From HKCCE3408 sp039191215 (lineage in GTDB: Bacteria; Pseudomonadota; Alphaproteobacteria; Rhodobacterales; Rhodobacteraceae): a DNA stretch of 64,000 nucleotides. Shown one piece after another: positions 60,018-64,000 of this stretch. Numbering within the stretch: position 1 is the first letter of the stretch; the number at the start of each line of letters is the position of its first letter. The DNA lies in contig JBCCXT010000007.1 in NCBI GenBank assembly GCA_039191215.1, positions 1 through 64,000 on the forward strand, in the 5' to 3' direction. A program made the position numbers and the translations under genes. Under the pieces are notes generated by a model, which was not told the origin of the DNA, searched no databases, and saw only the letters and a program-made list of their open reading frames with translations.

Positions 60018-61148
60018 CTATCTTGGAAGGGGATTTGCGGCCTGATTATAGGGCGCCCAATCCGACACATCGGGGTAATGCGCGCGCCGCCAGGCGCGGA
60101 CCCTGGGGTTCATCACCCGCCGCCAGACCGGAGGCAGAAGGGCCGCCAGCGTCATCACCGGGTAGCCCGCTGGCAGCTCCGGCGCCTCGCCCGCGCGTGC
60201 CTGTAGCAACGGAAACCGCCGGTCGGGCTTGTAGTGGTGATCGGAATGGCGCTGCAGGTTGATCAACAGCCAATTTGACGCCCGTTGCGTCGAATTCCAG
60301 CTATGGCGCGGCCCGACGGGCTCATACCGCCCCTCGCCCAGATGGCGCCGGGTCAGCCCGTAATGCTCTACATAATTGACCAGCTCCAACTGCCAAACCG
60401 CAACACCGGCCTGCAAGATAAAGAGCCCCAGACCGGCCCCACCGCCAAGTGCAATCGCGGCAACCAAACAAGCCGATTGCAGCCAGAAATAGCGCCAAAA
60501 CGGATTGGCCCGGTCCCACCATGGCCTGTCTTTGCGGGCCAAAAGACCTGTCTCTGCGGCCCAGGCCGAAGCCGGGCAGGACCACAGCACCCGCACAAAG
60601 AAGCGCCAGAAATTTTCGTTATAGCGCGCCGAGACCGGATCGCGCGGCGTGCCGACATAACGGTGATGGACCAACAGATGCTCTGACCGGAAGTGTGAGT
60701 AAAGAACCGACGCCAAGAGCAGATCGGCCGCCCAACGCTCCTGCCGGTTGCGCTGGTGCATGAGTTCATGGGCGTAATTGATGCCGATCGTGCCCGACAA
60801 GATACCAACCCCAGCAAACAGCCCAATTTGCTCAGCCGTGGAGAGATGATCGGCGCGGGTGGCATACCAGATCAGCCCGAAGATCACGCCATATTGCAGC
60901 GGGACCCACAGCAGAGTCAGCAGTTTATGGGCCCATAATGCCGTCTCATCGGTCATCGGATCGGCATTGCGCGTGTCATTCGGCGTTGCCGCGTCCAAGC
61001 ACATGAAAAGCCACCAGGTCGATAGCGGCATCAACAAAAGCCAGGCGCCGCCTTGGGCCGCGACCAGCGCAATCAGCGGGACCAAAAGCACTGACAACCA
61101 GTAGGGCATGGCCGGGCTCAGATAGGTGCGGGGCGGTGCATCGCTCAT
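60018..61148 (-). CDS. alkB: Alkane 1-monooxygenase
   Basis: 376 residues, integral-membrane di-iron hydroxylase that oxidises the terminal methyl of alkanes with rubredoxin. All His clusters are there: NYAHELMHQ, HFRSEHLLVHHRYVGTPRDP, the AlkB-specific NYVEHYGLTR, and LQRHSDHHYKPDRRFPLLQ. The NYxEHYGL motif separates AlkB from ordinary desaturases. Rubredoxin and a regulator are not adjacent. Convergent with dnaE2 (40 bases between stops). Confidence 0.93.
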   Translation of the reverse strand: MSDAPPRTYLSPAMPYWLSVLLVPLIALVAAQGGAWLLLMPLSTWWLFMCLDAATPNDTRNADPMTDETALWAHKLLTLLWVPLQYGVIFGLIWYATRADHLSTAEQIGLFAGVGILSGTIGINYAHELMHQRNRQERWAADLLLASVLYSHFRSEHLLVHHRYVGTPRDPVSARYNENFWRFFVRVLWSCPASAWAAETGLLARKDRPWWDRANPFWRYFWLQSACLVAAIALGGGAGLGLFILQAGVAVWQLELVNYVEHYGLTRRHLGEGRYEPVGPRHSWNSTQRASNWLLINLQRHSDHHYKPDRRFPLLQARAGEAPELPAGYPVMTLAALLPPVWRRVMNPRVRAWRRAHYPDVSDWAPYNQAANPLPR

Positions 61149-61179
61149 GCTGGCAATTTTGGGCTTTTCAGAAAAATCG

Positions 61180-62274
61180 TCAATCGCGCAGCAGAATCGG
61201 TGCCGCTAGGTCATAGGCTTTTCGCATCAGCGTTGGCAGATCGCCGGGCCGAAATTCTGCTTTCGGGCGAAAGCTGCCGCGTATCGGTGCCGCGGCCATC
61301 GGCACCTGGGCAATCCGAAGCGCCAGGCGCAGATGAAAGTGTGTGAAGGTGTGGCGCACTTCAAGCTGTGGGTCCTGCCAATCGGCCACAAGGGGGGGCG
61401 CATCCGGCGGCATGTCACCCGACCATTCGGTGCTGGGCCAACCCAGCATGCCGCCCAGTAGCCCCTTCGGTGGCCGGGTCTCCAGCAGCCAGGCGCCGTC
61501 TTGGCGGCGGACGAGATAGGCCAGTCCTAGGCGCGTCGGTTTGGCAGCTTTTGGCGCCTTTACGGGTAAGTCAGCGGCGATTCCACGGGCACGGCCCGCG
61601 CAATTCTGCATCGCTGGGCAGATACCGCAGGCGGGGTTTTTGGGCGAACAGATTGTGGCGCCGAGATCCATCACCGCCTGGGCGTAATCGCCCGGCCGCG
61701 TGGCGGGGGTTTGTGCGTCCACCAGTGCTTTGAGGCTGCGTTTGGCGCCCGGCAAGGGCGTGTCAATCGCGTGAAACCGCGCGATCACGCGTTCGACATT
61801 GCCGTCCATGACACCGGCTTGGCGGTCGAACGCGATGGCCGCGATGGCTGCGGCAGTATAGGGCCCGATGCCCGGCAAGTCGCGCAGCTCTTCTTCGGAT
61901 TGCGGGAAGCCGCCGCGTTCAGCGACTGCGCGGGCGCATTTCAGCAGGTTGCGCGCCCTGGCATAATAGCCAAGACCGGCCCATGCAGCCATGACATCGG
62001 CATCTTCGGCTGCGGCGAGCGATGTGATATTTGGCCAGCGCGTGGTGAAGCGCTCGAAATAGGCTTTCACAGTCGCCACGGTGGTTTGTTGCAGCATGAT
62101 CTCGGACAGCCAGACATGGTACGGGTCGGGCCGAATGCCACGTGCGCGTGCGTGGGGACCGGTGCGCCAGGGCAGATCGCGGGCATGGCGGTCATACCAA
62201 GGCAACAGCGATCCGGCGAGCGAAACCTCGCGCAAGCGTGAGCGGCCGCCCGCAGGCTCGTTATTGGCTAACAT
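61180..62274 (-). CDS. mutY: A/G-specific adenine DNA glycosylase
   Basis: Removes adenine opposite 8-oxoguanine. 364 residues. Catalytic region WLSEIMLQQTT, helix-hairpin-helix LRDLPGIGPYTAAAIAAIAF with VMDGNVERVIAR, the 4Fe-4S cluster ligands C-x6-C-x2-C-x5-C in CSPKNPACGICPAMQNC, and a C-terminal NUDT1-like domain (HTFTHFHLRLAL) that recognises 8-oxoG. Start 62274 (MLANNEPAGG). Divergent from the DUF721 gene. Confidence 0.97.
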   Translation of the reverse strand: MLANNEPAGGRSRLREVSLAGSLLPWYDRHARDLPWRTGPHARARGIRPDPYHVWLSEIMLQQTTVATVKAYFERFTTRWPNITSLAAAEDADVMAAWAGLGYYARARNLLKCARAVAERGGFPQSEEELRDLPGIGPYTAAAIAAIAFDRQAGVMDGNVERVIARFHAIDTPLPGAKRSLKALVDAQTPATRPGDYAQAVMDLGATICSPKNPACGICPAMQNCAGRARGIAADLPVKAPKAAKPTRLGLAYLVRRQDGAWLLETRPPKGLLGGMLGWPSTEWSGDMPPDAPPLVADWQDPQLEVRHTFTHFHLRLALRIAQVPMAAAPIRGSFRPKAEFRPGDLPTLMRKAYDLAAPILLRD

Positions 62275-62319
62275 GACGCACTGACATAGGGTTGGGTGAG
62301 TGTGAAGAAAGGCCAATTG

Positions 62320-62859
62320 ATGTCTCGGCCCCCGACTGTGTCAGAGCACCATCCCCGCCGCAAGCGCGGCTTTGAGGCAGCCTCCAAGCTGGTCGCCGCG
62401 CATTTGCGCGGACCGGCGACAAAGCGCGGCTTTGCCGAGGCCAAGTTGCTGAGCCGCTGGGCTGAGATCGCCGGCGCTGAGATTGCGGCGATCGCGACGC
62501 CGTTGACGCTGCGCTATGGTGGCAAGCAGGGCCTTGGCGGGACATTGGTCCTGTTGGCGCGCGGGGCGGATGCGCCGGTCCTTCAGATGCGCCAGCCCGA
62601 GATCGTGGCGCGGGTCAATGCCTGTTATGGCTACCGCGCAGTGAGCCGGGTCCAGATCACGCAAAGCTCTGGCGCGGGATTTGCCGAAGAGCAGGCTGGA
62701 TTTGCGGGCAAAGCGGCCGAGCCGCAACCAGCACCCGACCCGGCTGCGATGGCAGAGGCGCAGGCTGAGATCGCCGCTGTGCGGGACGACAGGTTGCGCG
62801 ATGCGCTTGACCGTTTGGCCGGTCACGTGCTGCGACGGCCCAACAAAACAGACCATTGA
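62320..62859 (+). CDS. DUF721 (DciA-like) protein
   Basis: 179 residues. The N-terminal DUF721 domain (RGFAEAKLLSRWAEIAGAEI, then ATPLTLRYGGKQGLGGTLVL and LQMRQPEIVARVNACYGYRA) resembles DciA, which recruits the replicative helicase in bacteria lacking DnaC/DnaI; whether this copy does so is not proved. The C-terminal 50 residues are Ala/Glu-rich. Start 62320 has GAAAGG upstream; a GTG eight codons earlier is possible. Followed after 22 bases by the DsbA-like gene. Confidence 0.87.
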   Translation: MSRPPTVSEHHPRRKRGFEAASKLVAAHLRGPATKRGFAEAKLLSRWAEIAGAEIAAIATPLTLRYGGKQGLGGTLVLLARGADAPVLQMRQPEIVARVNACYGYRAVSRVQITQSSGAGFAEEQAGFAGKAAEPQPAPDPAAMAEAQAEIAAVRDDRLRDALDRLAGHVLRRPNKTDH

Positions 62860-62881
62860 AATCGATATGAGGACTACGGGA

Positions 62882-63529
62882 ATGAAACGCAGAACGCTAT
62901 TGGGCGCGGTGGGCGCGGGTGTTGCCGCAGCAGGCGGTATGGGAATTTTGGGCCGCGATCTGGTCGGAACGGCCCAGGCTCAGGAAGCGGCCGCCAGAGA
63001 GATCCCCGAGATGACGCTTGGATCGGATGACGCGCCGGTTGAGTTCATCGAATATGCGAGCTTTACCTGCCCGCATTGCGCAACATTTCACACCCAGATC
63101 ATGCCGCTGCTAAAAGCCGATTACATCGACCAAGGCAGCGTGCGCTTTGTCTACCGCGAGGTCTATTTCGACCGTTTCGGTCTGTGGGCCTCAATGGTGG
63201 CGCGCTGCGCCGGTCCGGTCAGATTTTTTGGGGTGACGGACCTGCTTTATGAAAGCCAACGCGATTGGACCCAAGGTGACCCAGCGACGGTGGCCGAAAA
63301 CTTGCGCCGCGTCGGCCGTACGGTTGGACTGGGCGAGGATGAGTTGGAAAGCTGTCTGACCGATGGCCAGTTTGCGCAAGATCTGGTGGCCCGATACGAG
63401 AGCCATATGGAAGAGCATGAGATACCCGGCACGCCGGCCTTTGTCATAAACGGCCAATTGCATGGCAATATGAGTTATGCCGAGATGCAGAGCTTGCTTG
63501 ATGGGCTGATCGCTGCGGCGGAGGGCTGA
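62882..63529 (+). CDS. DsbA-family exported thiol:disulfide oxidoreductase
   Basis: 215 residues. Tat-like or Sec signal (MKRRTLLGAVGAGVAAAGGM), then thioredoxin fold with active site ASFTCPHCATFH (Cys63-x-x-Cys66), helical insertion and the cis-Pro loop PGTPAFVINGQ. The BdbD/DsbA_4-like group oxidises or isomerises protein thiols in the periplasm. Located 22 bases after the DUF721 gene. Followed 17 bases after its stop by copy B of the palindromic repeat. Confidence 0.92.
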   Translation: MKRRTLLGAVGAGVAAAGGMGILGRDLVGTAQAQEAAAREIPEMTLGSDDAPVEFIEYASFTCPHCATFHTQIMPLLKADYIDQGSVRFVYREVYFDRFGLWASMVARCAGPVRFFGVTDLLYESQRDWTQGDPATVAENLRRVGRTVGLGEDELESCLTDGQFAQDLVARYESHMEEHEIPGTPAFVINGQLHGNMSYAEMQSLLDGLIAAAEG

Positions 63530-63546
63530 CGCGGTTTGGCGGCGAG

Positions 63547-63599
63547 GCGCGCCGCCTCGTGGACCCGTCCGGGCCCCTCGGCGGCGCGCGCTGCCGCGG
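63547..63599 (+). repeat. 53-base palindromic repeat, copy B
   Basis: Read on the plus strand it starts GCGCGCCGCCTCGTGGACCC, has an inner hairpin CCCG-TC-CGGG and a right arm GGCGGCGCGC (10 pairs with the left arm), then CTGCCGCGG. About 90% identical to copy A at 34410-34462 (minus strand). It begins 17 bases after the stop of the DsbA-like gene. A terminal tail follows towards the convergent lpxK. Confidence 0.8.
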
Positions 63600-63620
63600 A
63601 AAAGCGGCGCGGCCGGGCTG

Positions 63621-64000
63621 TCAGCTCAGCCGTGCCAGGGCTGCATCGAGCAAGTCGGGATCGTCGAGCTTTAGACGAACCGGCACGGTCACAACCTTTT
63701 GACGAAAGCTTGCGGGCAGGCGCACGGCGTCTTTTTCCGTGGTCGCGATCAAGGCGTTGAGCGCTTTCGCGTCACGCTCGATCCGGCTCATCAGCGCCGG
63801 GCTCAGGGCCTGGTGATCGCCGAGCGCAATCGTGCGGTGCAGATCAGCACCGATGCCGCGCAATGTCGCAAAGAACTTTTCCGGATCTCCGATACCGGCA
63901 AAGGCCAGAACTTTTGCGCCTCGGAGCGGCAGGCCGGTCGGCAAGGGTTCCAACCGGGCGGTCAGGATCGGCACAGGCAGCGAGTGGCGCGCCGAAAATT
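63621..64000 (-). CDS. lpxK: Tetraacyldisaccharide 4'-kinase, C-terminal part (5' end outside window)
   Basis: Phosphorylates the lipid A precursor disaccharide at the inner membrane. The frame is open to the end of the window, so only the C-terminal ~126 residues are here: FSARHSLPVPILTARLEP, LAFAGIGDPEKFFATLRGIG, ATTEKDAVRLP and VRLKLDDPDLLDAALARL, all matching LpxK. The apparent GTG start at 63974 is internal (SLPVPILTA). Convergent with the DsbA-like gene. Confidence 0.93.
   Translation of the reverse strand, partial: FSARHSLPVPILTARLEPLPTGLPLRGAKVLAFAGIGDPEKFFATLRGIGADLHRTIALGDHQALSPALMSRIERDAKALNALIATTEKDAVRLPASFRQKVVTVPVRLKLDDPDLLDAALARLS

Overview
The window looks like chromosomal DNA of a Rhodobacterales (roseobacter-type) alphaproteobacterium. 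The evidence is: a cytochrome bc1 gene pair, the rsfS-rlmH-gpmI-envC-ctpA-rppH block, the DgcN/DgcA pair, an alphaproteobacterial LexA box (GAAC-N7-GAAC), an imuB/dnaE2 mutagenesis system, high GC content, and close resemblance of several hypothetical proteins to roseobacter families. No rRNA, tRNA or CRISPR array was seen. The genus cannot be fixed from this sequence alone.

Layout. 0-5 kb: end of petB, petC, then the reverse-strand thiBPQ thiamine transporter under a TPP riboswitch. 5-10 kb: aroC, two paralogous pilin-like/beta-sandwich proteins, a periplasmic thioredoxin with CcdA, and an EamA exporter. 10-14 kb: HU protein, then ade-amn (adenine salvage). 14-20 kb: secreted MsrA, YggT, a thioesterase, a UMF1-type transporter, MepA, a beta-barrel, a LOG-family protein and an acyltransferase. 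20-31 kb: dapD and dapE (lysine/diaminopimelate) with a MipA-type barrel, two Hint-domain proteins, RNase R and an MltB-type transglycosylase. 31-34 kb: MOSC protein, SOS-controlled imuB without imuA, VOC protein. 34-38 kb: a D-amino-acid cluster (dgcN-dgcA, a secreted esterase, a D-amino-acid aminotransferase). 38-48 kb: glutathionyl-hydroquinone reductase, cbiB, a second transglycosylase, smc, lrgAB. 47-53 kb: the rsfS to rppH block.

52.8-57 kb is the accessory part of the window. It holds decayed genes (one a clear pseudogene with a stop and a frameshift), a tight three-gene operon (membrane-anchored protein, multi-pass HTTM-like membrane protein, DCC thiol oxidoreductase), and a degenerate IS110-family element directly upstream of dnaE2. 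DnaE2 appears to lack the usual C-terminal OB region. The last part (60-64 kb) holds alkB, mutY, a DUF721 protein, a DsbA-like protein and the end of lpxK.

The observations most worth following are: a 53-base palindromic repeat found twice, each copy starting 17 bases after a stop codon, with a compensatory base-pair change between copies; the split and partly decayed imuA/imuB/dnaE2 system; the HTTM/DCC three-gene operon; and the tandem pilin-like paralogs with a shared unnamed C-terminal domain.
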